64,000 nt of DNA from Chloroflexota bacterium (GTDB lineage: Bacteria > Chloroflexota > Dormibacteria > Dormibacterales > Dormibacteraceae), in the NCBI GenBank assembly GCA_005880915.1, contig VBIW01000045.1, forward strand, positions 18,131 to 82,130, read 5' to 3'. Of the stretch, positions 7,854 to 16,744 are shown piece by piece. Each line of letters starts with the position of its first letter. Position 1 is the stretch's first letter. Made by a program: the position numbers and the translations under genes. The notes under the pieces are model-generated. The model was not told the origin of the DNA, did no database searches, and saw nothing but the letters and a program-made list of their open reading frames with translations.

Positions 7854-8801
7854 ATGGTCGAGACAGCGACCGAGAGCGAGGCCCTCGACGCTTATTCGTC
7901 GATCGTCACCACCGTCGCGGAGAAGGTTCTCCCGTCGGTCGCCAGCCTGCGCATCGGGCGGGGCGGCCGCGGTTTCGGCGGTGCCGGTTCGGGCGTCGTC
8001 ATCACCCCGGACGGCTTCCTTGTCACCTCGGCCCACGTCGTGGCCGCGGGTGGCGCCGCGAGCGCGTCGTTCATCGACGGCAGCGAGTTCGACGTTGACG
8101 TTGTCGGCGCTGATCCCCTTTCCGACCTCGCCGTGGCGCGCGCCCGAGCCGATGGCTTGCAGCCCGCGCGGGTCGGCAACGCGGACCAGCTGCGCGTCGG
8201 CCAGCTCGTGGTCGCGATCGGAAACCCGATGGGGTTTGCGGGCTCCGTCACTTCCGGGGTAGTCAGCGGGTTAGGCCGCTCGCTGGCGACCGCGGACGGT
8301 AACGGACACCGCCGCTTCATCGAAGACGTCATCCAGACCGACGCTGCGTTGAACCCGGGCAACTCGGGCGGAGCGCTTGCGGACTCGCAAGCCCGATTGA
8401 TCGGCGTCAACACCGCGGTCGCCGGGATGGGCCTCGGCCTGGCCGTGCCGATGAACGGGACGACGCAGGCGATCCTGGCCGCGCTCATGCGGAGCGGCCG
8501 CGTGCGCCGCGCATATCTCGGCATCGCCGGGGGAACGCGACCTCTCACGCCGGCGCTGGCGCAGCGAATCGGCCGCAAGGCCGGCGTCGAGGTGCACGAG
8601 GTGGTCGGCGGCAGCCCGGCGGCGGGCGGCAAGCTGCGCGCGGGCGACGTGATCGTCTCGGTCGGGGACGTCGGCGTGACCAAGGCCGGCGACCTGCAGC
8701 GTCTGATGGTCGAAGCCAAGATCGGCTCGAGGCTCACGCTTTCGATCCTGCGCGGCGACCAGATGCTGAACCTCGACGTCGTCCCAACCGAGCTGGCCTA
8801 A
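7854..8801 (+). CDS. HtrA/DegP-like serine protease with PDZ domain
   Basis: 315 residues. The trypsin-like domain shows the full triad: His61 (TSAHVV), Asp91 (SDLAVA) and Ser171 (NPGNSGGAL). A C-terminal PDZ domain (about 220-312) contains YLGIAGG and AGDVIVSVGDVGV. HtrA proteases degrade or chaperone misfolded proteins. Unlike typical HtrA there is no signal peptide or membrane segment before the protease domain, so it may act in the cytoplasm unless the start is wrong. No close operon partner; PPK2 follows after 20 bases. Confidence 0.85.
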   Translation: MVETATESEALDAYSSIVTTVAEKVLPSVASLRIGRGGRGFGGAGSGVVITPDGFLVTSAHVVAAGGAASASFIDGSEFDVDVVGADPLSDLAVARARADGLQPARVGNADQLRVGQLVVAIGNPMGFAGSVTSGVVSGLGRSLATADGNGHRRFIEDVIQTDAALNPGNSGGALADSQARLIGVNTAVAGMGLGLAVPMNGTTQAILAALMRSGRVRRAYLGIAGGTRPLTPALAQRIGRKAGVEVHEVVGGSPAAGGKLRAGDVIVSVGDVGVTKAGDLQRLMVEAKIGSRLTLSILRGDQMLNLDVVPTELA

Positions 8802-8821
8802 GAACACCTAGACTCGCGGCC

Positions 8822-9655
8822 GTGGCCAAGCGAGAGGTCCGCGATTTGCTCCGGGCGCAGGTGACCGATGGTCGATTCCGCATGGTCGATGTGGACCCCG
8901 CCTCTCGCCCCGGCCTCAAGGGCGGCAAGAGCCGCGCGCTGAAAGACATCACGAAGAACCAGGACGTGCTTTTCGAGTGGCACGAGCGCCTCTACGCGGA
9001 GCACAAGCGCTCCCTGCTCGTCGTCCTTCAGGGCATGGACACGAGCGGCAAGGACGGCACGATCACCCACGTGGTGAGGAACTTCAACCCGCAGGGAGTC
9101 ATGATCACGCCCTTCAAGGCGCCCACACCCGAGGAGAAGCGGCACGGATTTCTGTGGCGCATCCGGCGGCGGGTGCCCGTTCCCGGCGACATCGGAATCT
9201 TCAACCGATCGCACTACGAAGACGTGCTGGTCGCGCGTGTGCACGGCCTGGCGACGCCGGCTGTGATCGAGCGTCGCTACGACCAGATCAATGAGTTCGA
9301 GAAGCAGCTGGTCAAGGACGGCACCACGGTCGTGAAGCTCTGCCTGGATATCTCGTTCGTGGAACAGCGCAAGCGAATCGCCGATCGCCTCAAAGATCCC
9401 GACAAGCAGTGGAAGTTCAACCCGAACGACATCGACGAGCGAGCTTATTGGGACGACTACATGAGCGCTTACGGATTGGCCATCACGCGCTGCTCGACCA
9501 GGTGGGCGCCCTGGTACGTCATCCCCGCCAACGACAAGGTCTATCGGAACTGGGCGGTGACCATGATCCTGGCCGAGACGCTGCGGGAGATGAACCCTCA
9601 GTACCCGCATCCGAAGCTCGACGTCCCGCGCCTGCTGAAGCGCCTAAAGGCGTAG
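8822..9655 (+). CDS. Polyphosphate kinase 2 family protein
   Basis: 277 residues from GTG 8822. PPK2 enzymes transfer phosphate between polyphosphate and nucleotides. Walker A is GMDTSGKDG (71-79); further family motifs are GVMITPFKAPTPEEKRHGFL, PGDIGIFNRSHYEDVLVARV and APWYVIPANDK. A single-domain protein of this size fits PPK2 classes I or III; the substrate (AMP, ADP or GDP) cannot be decided here. It may share a transcript with the upstream protease gene. Confidence 0.9.
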   Translation: MAKREVRDLLRAQVTDGRFRMVDVDPASRPGLKGGKSRALKDITKNQDVLFEWHERLYAEHKRSLLVVLQGMDTSGKDGTITHVVRNFNPQGVMITPFKAPTPEEKRHGFLWRIRRRVPVPGDIGIFNRSHYEDVLVARVHGLATPAVIERRYDQINEFEKQLVKDGTTVVKLCLDISFVEQRKRIADRLKDPDKQWKFNPNDIDERAYWDDYMSAYGLAITRCSTRWAPWYVIPANDKVYRNWAVTMILAETLREMNPQYPHPKLDVPRLLKRLKA

Positions 9656-9711
9656 CGACGACCGCAGGTTTGATAAGTTAAAGAATCACTAAGTTTCGTC
9701 TGGAGGGTGAG

Positions 9712-10929
9712 ATGTCGAGGATTCGCCTCGCCGGCTGGCTGGTGGCAACCTTCCTGGTCGCCGCGTGCGGGTCCAGCGGAGGCGGGAACAATGGCGCGAG
9801 CAACTCTTACGCCGGTAAGACGATCAAGATCGGAGCCGTCCTTTCGATCACCGGCGCGGGCGGCGTTTACGGCCCCCAGAGCCGCGATGGCGCAAAGCTC
9901 GCGATGAAGCAGATCAACGCCTCGGGCGGGGTCAACGGGGCCATGATCGACATCACGTTCGAGGACGACGCCTCGGACAAGGCGACGTCGCAGGCGAAGG
10001 CCCAGACGCTGATCGAGCAGAACCAGGTCCTGGCCCTGCTCGGACCGACGCTGTCGAACTCAGCGGTTGCGGTTCACCCGCTGGCCGAGAGCCTGAAGAC
10101 CCCGGTCCTGGCGGTGAGCACGACCGGCATCCACATCGTCCCGGACTGCAACTGGACCGCCGCGAACCCCAACACGACGCCGTGCAAGTACGTGTTTCGC
10201 GACAGCCTTGGCGAGCAAACCGCGATCCCCGACAACATCAAGTCCTACTCCAGCGACGCGCATCCCAAGACGGGCGTCCTCCTGGTCGCGCAGGACGACA
10301 AGTTCTCGAGCGATGGCGGCAAGATCGTGCAGGACACGGTCGGCACCTATGGCATCCAGCTGCTCAAGTCGATCCCGTTCAGCAAGGCCGAAGCGGACCT
10401 GACCCCGTATGTCACCCAGGCGGTGCAGCTGAAACCGGACGTGATATTCATCACGTCGCTCGGCGGCATCCCGGCGAAGATCATGACCGCGGCCCGCAAC
10501 CAGGGCTGGCAGGGCCAGTTCCTTGGCGGCAACGGCTTCAACACTGCGACGGTGTCGGCGCAAGCCGGAGCCGCGGGCAAGGGCGCGCGCAGCGCGAGCG
10601 CGTGGTACATCGGCAACACGTTCCCCTCCAATGCCGACTTCGTGAGCGCGTACAAGGCCGAATACAACAAGGACCCGGACCAGTTCGCGGCCCAGGGCTA
10701 CACGGGGATCAAGATCCTCGCCGACGCGGCCAAGCGGGGCAACCTGACATTCACCGACATGCCCGGAGATCGCGACAAGATGCGCACTGCGATGGAAAGC
10801 GTGAACATCCAGACGCCGCTCGGGCCGTTCCAGTTCACCTCGGACCACGACGTCAAGCAGACGGTGTGGGTCATCGAGATGGACGGCAACGGCGGCTTCA
10901 AGCTCGACCACCAGATCCCAGCCAGCTAA
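9712..10929 (+). CDS. Branched-chain amino-acid ABC substrate-binding lipoprotein
   Basis: 405 residues. A signal peptide ends in lipobox LVAAC (Cys19), followed by a Ser/Gly-rich linker. The periplasmic-binding-protein type I fold begins IKIGAVLSITGAGGVYGPQS, as in LivJ/LivK. A good ribosome binding site, GGAGGG, precedes ATG 9712. It is first in a liv cluster with two permeases and a fused ATPase. The true ligand may be a branched-chain amino acid, amide or urea. A hairpin terminator separates it from the permease genes. Confidence 0.9.
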   Translation: MSRIRLAGWLVATFLVAACGSSGGGNNGASNSYAGKTIKIGAVLSITGAGGVYGPQSRDGAKLAMKQINASGGVNGAMIDITFEDDASDKATSQAKAQTLIEQNQVLALLGPTLSNSAVAVHPLAESLKTPVLAVSTTGIHIVPDCNWTAANPNTTPCKYVFRDSLGEQTAIPDNIKSYSSDAHPKTGVLLVAQDDKFSSDGGKIVQDTVGTYGIQLLKSIPFSKAEADLTPYVTQAVQLKPDVIFITSLGGIPAKIMTAARNQGWQGQFLGGNGFNTATVSAQAGAAGKGARSASAWYIGNTFPSNADFVSAYKAEYNKDPDQFAAQGYTGIKILADAAKRGNLTFTDMPGDRDKMRTAMESVNIQTPLGPFQFTSDHDVKQTVWVIEMDGNGGFKLDHQIPAS

Positions 10930-10944
10930 CAGACTGATGATCAA

Positions 10945-10978
10945 GGGGGAGCACTCGTCCGCTCCCCCTTCCTCTTTT
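10945..10978 (+). terminator. Rho-independent terminator or attenuator
   Basis: The stem GGGGGAGC (10945-10952) pairs with GCTCCCCC (10961-10968) around an 8-base loop and is followed by TTCCTCTTTT. It lies between the binding-protein gene and the first permease gene. Partial read-through would give more binding protein than permease, as is common for ABC operons. Confidence 0.75.
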
Positions 10979-10993
10979 AATGTGACGCGCTAG

Positions 10994-11917
10994 ATGGATC
11001 AGCAGATCGTCAACGCGATCTTCATCGGCTCCATCTACGCCCTGTTCGCGGTGGGCTACACCCTGGTCTTCGGCATCCTGGACATCCTCAACCTGGCCCA
11101 CAGCGCCGTGTTCATGCTTGCCGCAGCAGTCACCTACTCGTTGGTGGTCAACCACGGCCAGTCATTTGTCGTGGCCGTCATCGGCGGCCTCGTAGTGGCC
11201 GCGCTGATGGGCCTTGTCATCGAGCACGTGTGTCTTCGCCCGCTGCGTCGAAGGCAGGCGCCGCCCATCGCGGCGCTCATCTCCACCATCGGCCTGGCAC
11301 TTGTCATCGTGGCGGCGGTGGAGCAGGGCAGGCCGGGCACATTCTTCGCCTGGCTCTGGGTCGACGGCGCCAACTCGGTTGCGTTTCCGAGAGGCACGTT
11401 TCCCAGCCCCATCTGGCACATCGGCGACCTGACCCTCGAGGCGGCGAAGGTCGTGATCATCCCGGTCTCGATCGCGCTGATGCTCGTCCTCGGCTATGTG
11501 ATGCGCTATACGCAGGTGGGCCGCGGCCTGCGGGCGGTGGCGGAGAATCCCCGCGCCGCCCGCTTGATGGGTCTCGACGTCGACCGCATGATCTCGCTGA
11601 CGCTCGTCATCTCGTCCGCGCTGGGCGGCGTCGCGGGGATCCTGTTCGGTGTTGCGCTGGGCGACATCAGCCCCTACATCGGGCGCGACAACGTCGAGGT
11701 TCGCGGCCTGGCGGTGATCGTCCTGGGGGGTATGGGCAGCATCCCCGGCGCCGTTTTCGGAGGCTACCTGCTTGGACTGATCGAGGTCCTCGCCCTTGTC
11801 GCCGGCGGCACGTTTGGCAGCAACCTCCGCAGCGGGGTCGCCTTCGCCGCGCTGTTTCTCATGCTCGTGCTGAGGCCACAGGGCATATTCGGCACGCGCT
11901 TGCGAGAGCGGCTCTAG
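10994..11917 (+). CDS. livH: Branched-chain amino-acid ABC permease (LivH-type)
   Basis: 307 residues with about eight hydrophobic segments. It starts DQQIVNAIFIGSIYALFAVG, a classic LivH beginning. The ATPase-contact loop reads GRGLRAVAENPRAARLMGLD, and AVIVLGGMGSIPGAVFGGYL is the conserved late motif. It forms the membrane channel with the following LivM; the two genes are 3 bases apart. Confidence 0.9.
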   Translation: MDQQIVNAIFIGSIYALFAVGYTLVFGILDILNLAHSAVFMLAAAVTYSLVVNHGQSFVVAVIGGLVVAALMGLVIEHVCLRPLRRRQAPPIAALISTIGLALVIVAAVEQGRPGTFFAWLWVDGANSVAFPRGTFPSPIWHIGDLTLEAAKVVIIPVSIALMLVLGYVMRYTQVGRGLRAVAENPRAARLMGLDVDRMISLTLVISSALGGVAGILFGVALGDISPYIGRDNVEVRGLAVIVLGGMGSIPGAVFGGYLLGLIEVLALVAGGTFGSNLRSGVAFAALFLMLVLRPQGIFGTRLRERL

Positions 11918-11920
11918 AAA

Positions 11921-12829
11921 GTGGACCTGCTCTTCACCGATCCGATCGCCTGGTGGAATGCACACTCGATCCTGTTCTCGTTGATCGGGGTCAACGGGAT
12001 CGCCGCCACGTCGATATTCCTTGTCCTCTACTCGGGGCAGCTGTCACTGGCCGCTCCCGGCTTCATGGCAGTCGGTGCCTATATCTCGGTGCTGATGGAG
12101 CTTTACTGGCGCACGCCATTTGTCCTCAACATCGCCGCCGGCGTCGTGGCCGCGGGCGCGGTCGGCCTGCTGGTTGGCCTGCCCGTGCTGCGACTGCGCG
12201 GCGTGTTCCTCGCCATCGCGACGATCGGGTTCATCGAGGCCCTACGCCTCGGTGTGGTCCCCAACGTGCCGATCACGGGCGAGGGGCTGGGACTCAAGCA
12301 CGTGGCCGACCCGCTGGGCGGCGTGCCACTGATCCTTATCTCCCTGGTCGTGATCGTGTTTCTCGCCTGGCGTCTCACCAAAGGGCGGCTGGGCAGCGCA
12401 TGGTCTGCGATCCGGCAGGACGAGATCGCCGCCCTGAGCCAGGGCATCGACGTCGCGCGCTACAAGATGGTCGCGTTCGTCCTCAGCGCTCTTATCGCCG
12501 GCTACGCCGGGGCAGTCGAGGCGCACCTGAACTTCTTCGTCGAACCGGGTGACGCGCAGTATGGCGTCACACGTGCGGTGCAGATCCTCACGTTTGCGGT
12601 TCTTGGCGGCAGCGGATTCGTGCTCGGCCCGGTGGTGGGAGCACTCGTGATCACGCTGCTCCCCTACGTCTTCTCGAGCGCCGGGGATTACATCAACATC
12701 CTCAGCGGCGCCTTCCTCATCGCGGTCATCGTCTTCCGGCCGCAGGGAATCGTGGGCCGCGGCGGTCTGGCCATCGTGCGGCCGGCGTGGTGGCCGCGAG
12801 CCCGAGTCCGTGCTGCTTCGCCTGGATGA
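11921..12829 (+). CDS. livM: Branched-chain amino-acid ABC permease (LivM-type)
   Basis: 302 residues from GTG 11921. Multiple membrane segments, the typical LYSGQLSLAAPGFMAVGAY and LGSAWSAIRQDEIAALSQGI (ATPase-contact loop), and AVLGGSGFVLGPVVGALV near the end. Its last 20 bases overlap the start of the fused ATPase gene. With LivH it forms the translocation pore. Confidence 0.9.
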   Translation: MDLLFTDPIAWWNAHSILFSLIGVNGIAATSIFLVLYSGQLSLAAPGFMAVGAYISVLMELYWRTPFVLNIAAGVVAAGAVGLLVGLPVLRLRGVFLAIATIGFIEALRLGVVPNVPITGEGLGLKHVADPLGGVPLILISLVVIVFLAWRLTKGRLGSAWSAIRQDEIAALSQGIDVARYKMVAFVLSALIAGYAGAVEAHLNFFVEPGDAQYGVTRAVQILTFAVLGGSGFVLGPVVGALVITLLPYVFSSAGDYINILSGAFLIAVIVFRPQGIVGRGGLAIVRPAWWPRARVRAASPG

Positions 12830-14375
12830 CGTCCAGCGGCACTTCGGAGGCGTGCGTGCCGTCGATGGGGTGTCGCTGGAGGTGGAGCAGGGATCGATCC
12901 AGGGCCTGATCGGCCCCAACGGCGCGGGCAAGACCACGCTCGTGAACGTCATCACGGGCTACGTGCGATTTCAGTCGGGCAGGGCGTGGCTCGAATCGGA
13001 CGAGCTGACCGGTCTGTCGGCGCACCGCATCGCGGCACACGGCGTCGCGCGGACGTTTCAAAACATCCGGCTGTTCAAAGATTTGACCGCGATCGAAAAC
13101 GTGATGATCGGAATGCACGCGCGGCGGCGCGACGACACTCTCGCACAGCTGGCCACGCTGCCCTTTTTTCGCACTGTTGAAAAGAGTCGAGTCAAAGACG
13201 CTTTCGCGCTGCTCGAAAGCGTGGGCCTGCCCGAGTCGGTCGGCCGGCGGCAGGCCTCCACCCTTCCGTATGGCGACCAGCGGCGGCTGGAGATCGCTCG
13301 TGCGCTCGCCCTCAAGCCTCGGCTGCTCATCCTCGATGAGCCGGCGGCGGGCATGAACCCGTCGGAGAAGCAGGGAATCCGCGAGCTGATCGAGCGCCTC
13401 AACCGGGATGGGCTGACGGTGCTCTTGATCGACCACGACATGCGGCTTGTGATGGGCGTCTGCCAGCGCGTAGCGGTGCTGAACTTCGGCAAGAAGATCG
13501 CGGACGGAACACCTGAGGAAGTTTCGACCGACCCCACGGTGATCAAGGCGTACCTCGGGACCGGAGGCGAGCGCGAGGTGACGAGCGCGCCCGGCGCGAG
13601 CGGTGTCGATGAGGAGACGGAGGTCGAGGAGGCCGCGATCGCGACCAGGGCGGTGCGCGAGCCCGACAAGCCGATCCTCAATGTCGAGGACCTTACAGTC
13701 AGCTATGGGGCAATCGTCGCGGTTCGCGGCGTCTCGTTTCGCGTTGGCACGGGCGAGGTCGTCGCGCTCATCGGCGCCAATGGGGCCGGCAAGTCGACGA
13801 TCCTCAACTCGCTGTCGGGCCTTATCAAGCCGCAGTCGGGGACGGCGATGTTCGACGGCCTCGACCTCACCATCGCGAAGGCGTCGGCGATCGTCCGGCA
13901 CGGGCTGATCCAGGTGCCGGAGGGGCGAGAGATCCTGGCCCGGCAAACGGTGCTCGAGAACCTCGAGCTCGCGACGTGGGGGCGGCGCAATGGCGGCACG
14001 AAGGCCCAGATCGATGGGGTCATGAAGCGGTTTCCGATCCTGGGCGAGCGGAGAAACCTGAGGGCGGGATCGCTGTCCGGGGGTGAGCAGCAGATGTTGG
14101 CGATCGCGCGGGGGCTGCTGGCCAAGCCGCGCCTTCTCCTTCTTGACGAGCCGTCGCTCGGGCTTGCGCCGCAGATGGTGGATGAGGTGTTCCGCGCCAT
14201 AGCGGAGATCCACCAGGAGGGAACGACCATCCTGCTGGTCGAGCAGAACGCGCTGCGGGCGCTGGCGATCGCGGACCGGGCCTATGTGATCGAAACGGGG
14301 CGGATCCTGCTCACCGGGTCTGGGGATGACCTGCTGCACAACCCGGCGGTTCGAAGGGCGTATCTGGGCGGGTAA
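12810..14375 (+). CDS. Fused LivG-LivF ATP-binding protein
   Basis: 521 residues from GTG 12810. Two complete ABC ATPase domains lie in one chain. The N-terminal LivG-like domain has Walker A GPNGAGKT (35-42), ARTFQNIRLFKDLTAIENV and LLILDEPAAGMNP. After an acidic linker (about 255-290) the LivF-like domain has GANGAGKST, SGGEQQMLAIARGLLA and LLLLDEPSLGLAPQM. Usually livG and livF are separate genes. The fusion fixes a one-to-one heterodimer-like ATPase for the LivHM pore. Confidence 0.9.
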   Translation: MLLRLDDVQRHFGGVRAVDGVSLEVEQGSIQGLIGPNGAGKTTLVNVITGYVRFQSGRAWLESDELTGLSAHRIAAHGVARTFQNIRLFKDLTAIENVMIGMHARRRDDTLAQLATLPFFRTVEKSRVKDAFALLESVGLPESVGRRQASTLPYGDQRRLEIARALALKPRLLILDEPAAGMNPSEKQGIRELIERLNRDGLTVLLIDHDMRLVMGVCQRVAVLNFGKKIADGTPEEVSTDPTVIKAYLGTGGEREVTSAPGASGVDEETEVEEAAIATRAVREPDKPILNVEDLTVSYGAIVAVRGVSFRVGTGEVVALIGANGAGKSTILNSLSGLIKPQSGTAMFDGLDLTIAKASAIVRHGLIQVPEGREILARQTVLENLELATWGRRNGGTKAQIDGVMKRFPILGERRNLRAGSLSGGEQQMLAIARGLLAKPRLLLLDEPSLGLAPQMVDEVFRAIAEIHQEGTTILLVEQNALRALAIADRAYVIETGRILLTGSGDDLLHNPAVRRAYLGG

Positions 14376-14377
14376 CT

Positions 14378-14474
14378 CCACGAGCCCCTCCGGCGCTGCC
14401 CCATCCCCGCCGCAAGCGGCGGTACTTCCCCACTGCGTGGGGAAGAGCCACCTCCCCATAAATGGGGAGGACCC
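14378..14474 (-). repeat. Composite palindromic repeat (family A, long form)
   Basis: About 97 bases with three successive hairpins: CTCCCCATAAATGGGGAG, CTTCCCCACTGCGTGGGGAAG and CCGCCGCAAGCGGCGG. It is bounded by the family-A end AGCCCCTCCGG. An almost identical copy in the opposite orientation is at 45333-45426. It follows the liv operon and precedes the csp terminator. Confidence 0.8.
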
Positions 14475-14509
14475 AGGATCTGTGAATTGGCACCCTTTTG
14501 TTCAGCAAT

Positions 14510-14541
14510 AAAAAAGCCCCGAGCTTTCGCTCGGGGCTTTT
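14510..14541 (-). terminator. Rho-independent terminator of the cold-shock gene
   Basis: The 9-bp stem GCCCCGAGC/GCTCGGGGC (14516-14524 and 14529-14537) has a TTTC loop. On the minus strand it is followed by six T (A run 14510-14515); the plus strand has TTTT, so it may also stop transcription from the liv side. Confidence 0.9.
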
Positions 14542-14554
14542 CTGGTTGTCGGAC

Positions 14555-14752
14555 TTAGGCTACGCGGACGCTCTTGGCGCGCGGGCCCTTCGGGCTCGAC
14601 TCGATTTCGAACGAAACCTTCTCGCCACCCTGCAGTCCGTCGAAGTCACCTTCGGTTCCACTGCGGTGGAAAAAGTATTCCTGTCCGTCCTCGGCCTTGA
14701 TAAATCCAAAGCCACGATCCGAAACCAGCTTCTTGATGGTGCCTGTGGGCAT
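14555..14752 (-). CDS. Cold-shock protein (CspA family)
   Basis: 65 residues from ATG 14752. This start has AGGAG six bases upstream; the ATG at 14758 sits directly on that AGGAG, so the second ATG is preferred. The cold-shock domain begins MPTGTIKKLVSDRGFGFIKA with RNA-binding motifs RGFGFI and YFFHRS, and ends KGPRAKSVRVA. These proteins bind single-stranded RNA/DNA. A strong terminator follows and an inverted repeat sits in the leader. Confidence 0.95.
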   Translation of the reverse strand: MPTGTIKKLVSDRGFGFIKAEDGQEYFFHRSGTEGDFDGLQGGEKVSFEIESSPKGPRAKSVRVA

Positions 14753-14766
14753 TTCCATCTCCTATC

Positions 14767-14809
14767 TCTCGAACGGCGGGGCCTACTCAACTAGCGGGCC
14801 CGTTCGAGA
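14767..14809 (-). promoter_or_regulatory. Inverted repeat in the csp leader
   Basis: TCTCGAACGG (14767-14776) and CCGTTCGAGA (14800-14809) are exact reverse complements around a 23-base G+C-rich loop. The element ends just upstream of the csp ribosome binding site. In RNA it would form a leader hairpin, a plausible thermosensor-like control; at DNA level it could be an operator. Confidence 0.55.
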
Positions 14810-14878
14810 AGATAGAAGCCTGCGGTGAGCGCCGGCGCTTCGCCAGCTGCCCATGAGTATACCCGGAATCCGGCGGGG

Positions 14879-16714
14879 CTAACCTCGGGCCGCTTCGGCC
14901 ACCCGCCGGGCCCTGGATTGGTCCACCTCGGTGAGATGGCGCTTGCGCAGCCGCAGGTGCTTCGGCGTGACCTCCAGCAGCTCGTCGTCGGCGAGGAAGT
15001 CCAGCGACTGCTCGAGGCTCAACTTCGAGGCCGGCGTGAGCCGGACGGAGATGTCCGAGGTGGACGAGCGAATGTTGGACTGCTTCTTCTCGCGGCAGAC
15101 GTTGACGCGGATGTCGCCAGGCCGCTTCTGGATCCCCACGATCATCCCCTCGTAGACCTCTTCGCCCGGTTCGATGAAGGTGGTCCCCCGCTCCTGCGCC
15201 CCCGCCAGACCAAACGCCAGCGACTTGCCTGCTGATGACGCCGTCAGGGCGCCGTTGCGCTGCTCGCGAAACTCGCCCACCCATGGCCGGTAACCGATCC
15301 CGATCGAGCCCATCAAACCCGTACCCGCGGTCAGCGTGAGGAAGGTGTTGCGGAAACCGATCAGGCCTCGCGTCGGGATCATGTATTCGAGGCGCACTCC
15401 GCCCTTCTTGTCGTAGGTGATCTCGATCATCTCGCCGCGGCGCTTGCCGAGCGCTTCCGTCACCCCGCCGACGTTCTCTTCGCGCACGTCGACGGTCAGA
15501 TGTTCGACCGGCTCCATGCGCTGGCCGTTGATGACCTTGATGATGGCCTCGGGCCGCGACACCTCGAACTCGTAGCCCTCGCGCCGCATCGTCTCGATCA
15601 AAACCGCCAAGTGCAGCTCGCCGCGGCCGCTGAGCAGGAATCGCTCCGCGACGTCGGTGTCCGAGACGTGCAGGCCGAGGTTGGTGTCGAGCTCCTTGTA
15701 TAGGCGCGCGCGCAGCTGGCGCGTCGTGGAGAACTTGCCCTCACGTCCGGCAAACGGCGACGTGTTGACGCCAAACGTCATCCGCACGGTCGGCTCCTCG
15801 ATCTCGATCCGAGGCAGTGCGTCGGGCGCCTCCGGGTCGGCGAGCGTGTCGCCGATCGCAACATCCTCCATACCCGTCAAGAGCACGATGTCGCCCGCGC
15901 TCGCCTGCGGAACGGCGACTCGATCCAGGCCGCGGTACATCAAAACCTGGACGACCTTGACGCGGCGTGACTCGCCCTCGCCCAGGACCGCGACGGCGTC
16001 CCCGGCGGCGACGGAGCCGCGAGAGATTCGCCCGATCGACATCGTGCCTGTGTAGTCGTCGTACGCACGGTTGGCGACCAGCATCTGAAAACCACCCGGC
16101 TCGGTGACCGGCGGCGGCACGAAATCGATGATCGTCTTGAAGAGCGGTTCGAGATCCGGGCCGAGCTCGTCAGGCGAGAGTCCCGCCCGACCTTCCTTCG
16201 CGATCGAGTAGATCACCGGAGCCTCGAGCTGATCGGCGTCCTCCGCCAGCTCGAGGAACAGGTCGTGCACCCGCTCGAGCGTCTTCGCCGGGTCGGCATT
16301 GGCGCGGTCGACCTTGTTGATCACGATGATGATCCGCAGCCCCGCCTCGAAAGCCTTGCGCAGCACAAAGCGCGTCTGCGCCATCGGACCCTCCGCCGCG
16401 TCCACCAAAAGCAGACAGCCGTCGGCCATGTTCACGACGCGCTCGACCTCGCCGCCGAAGTCGGCATGGCCAGGCGTGTCGATGATGTTGATCGTCACGT
16501 CGCCGTGGCGGACCGACGTGTTCTTGGCCAGGATCGTGATCCCCTTTTCCCGCTCCAGGTCGTTGCTGTCCATGATCAAAGTCCCCACCTCCTGGTTGTC
16601 GCGGAAGGTGTGGCTCTGCTTCAGCAGGGCGTCGACCAGCGTGGTCTTACCGTGGTCGACGTGGGCGATGATGGCCACGTTGCGGATGTCGCGCCGAAGG
16701 TTGGCTGAAGTCAT
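14879..16714 (-). CDS. typA: Ribosome-associated GTPase TypA/BipA
   Basis: 611 residues from ATG 16714 ([20 protein letters not shown]). G1 is AHVDHGKTT, the switch region is [18 protein letters not shown]3 is [15 protein letters not shown], and G4 is NKVDR. EF-G-like domains follow, with the BipA C-terminal region [17 protein letters not shown]. It is a translational GTPase linked to ribosome assembly and stress. The frame continues upstream as an antisense shadow of the DUF2207 gene, which is not used. Confidence 0.95.
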   Translation of the reverse strand: MTSANLRRDIRNVAIIAHVDHGKTTLVDALLKQSHTFRDNQEVGTLIMDSNDLEREKGITILAKNTSVRHGDVTINIIDTPGHADFGGEVERVVNMADGCLLLVDAAEGPMAQTRFVLRKAFEAGLRIIIVINKVDRANADPAKTLERVHDLFLELAEDADQLEAPVIYSIAKEGRAGLSPDELGPDLEPLFKTIIDFVPPPVTEPGGFQMLVANRAYDDYTGTMSIGRISRGSVAAGDAVAVLGEGESRRVKVVQVLMYRGLDRVAVPQASAGDIVLLTGMEDVAIGDTLADPEAPDALPRIEIEEPTVRMTFGVNTSPFAGREGKFSTTRQLRARLYKELDTNLGLHVSDTDVAERFLLSGRGELHLAVLIETMRREGYEFEVSRPEAIIKVINGQRMEPVEHLTVDVREENVGGVTEALGKRRGEMIEITYDKKGGVRLEYMIPTRGLIGFRNTFLTLTAGTGLMGSIGIGYRPWVGEFREQRNGALTASSAGKSLAFGLAGAQERGTTFIEPGEEVYEGMIVGIQKRPGDIRVNVCREKKQSNIRSSTSDISVRLTPASKLSLEQSLDFLADDELLEVTPKHLRLRKRHLTEVDQSRARRVAEAARG

Positions 16715-16744
16715 AGGGGCAGCAAGGCAATATACGGGCTGCCG

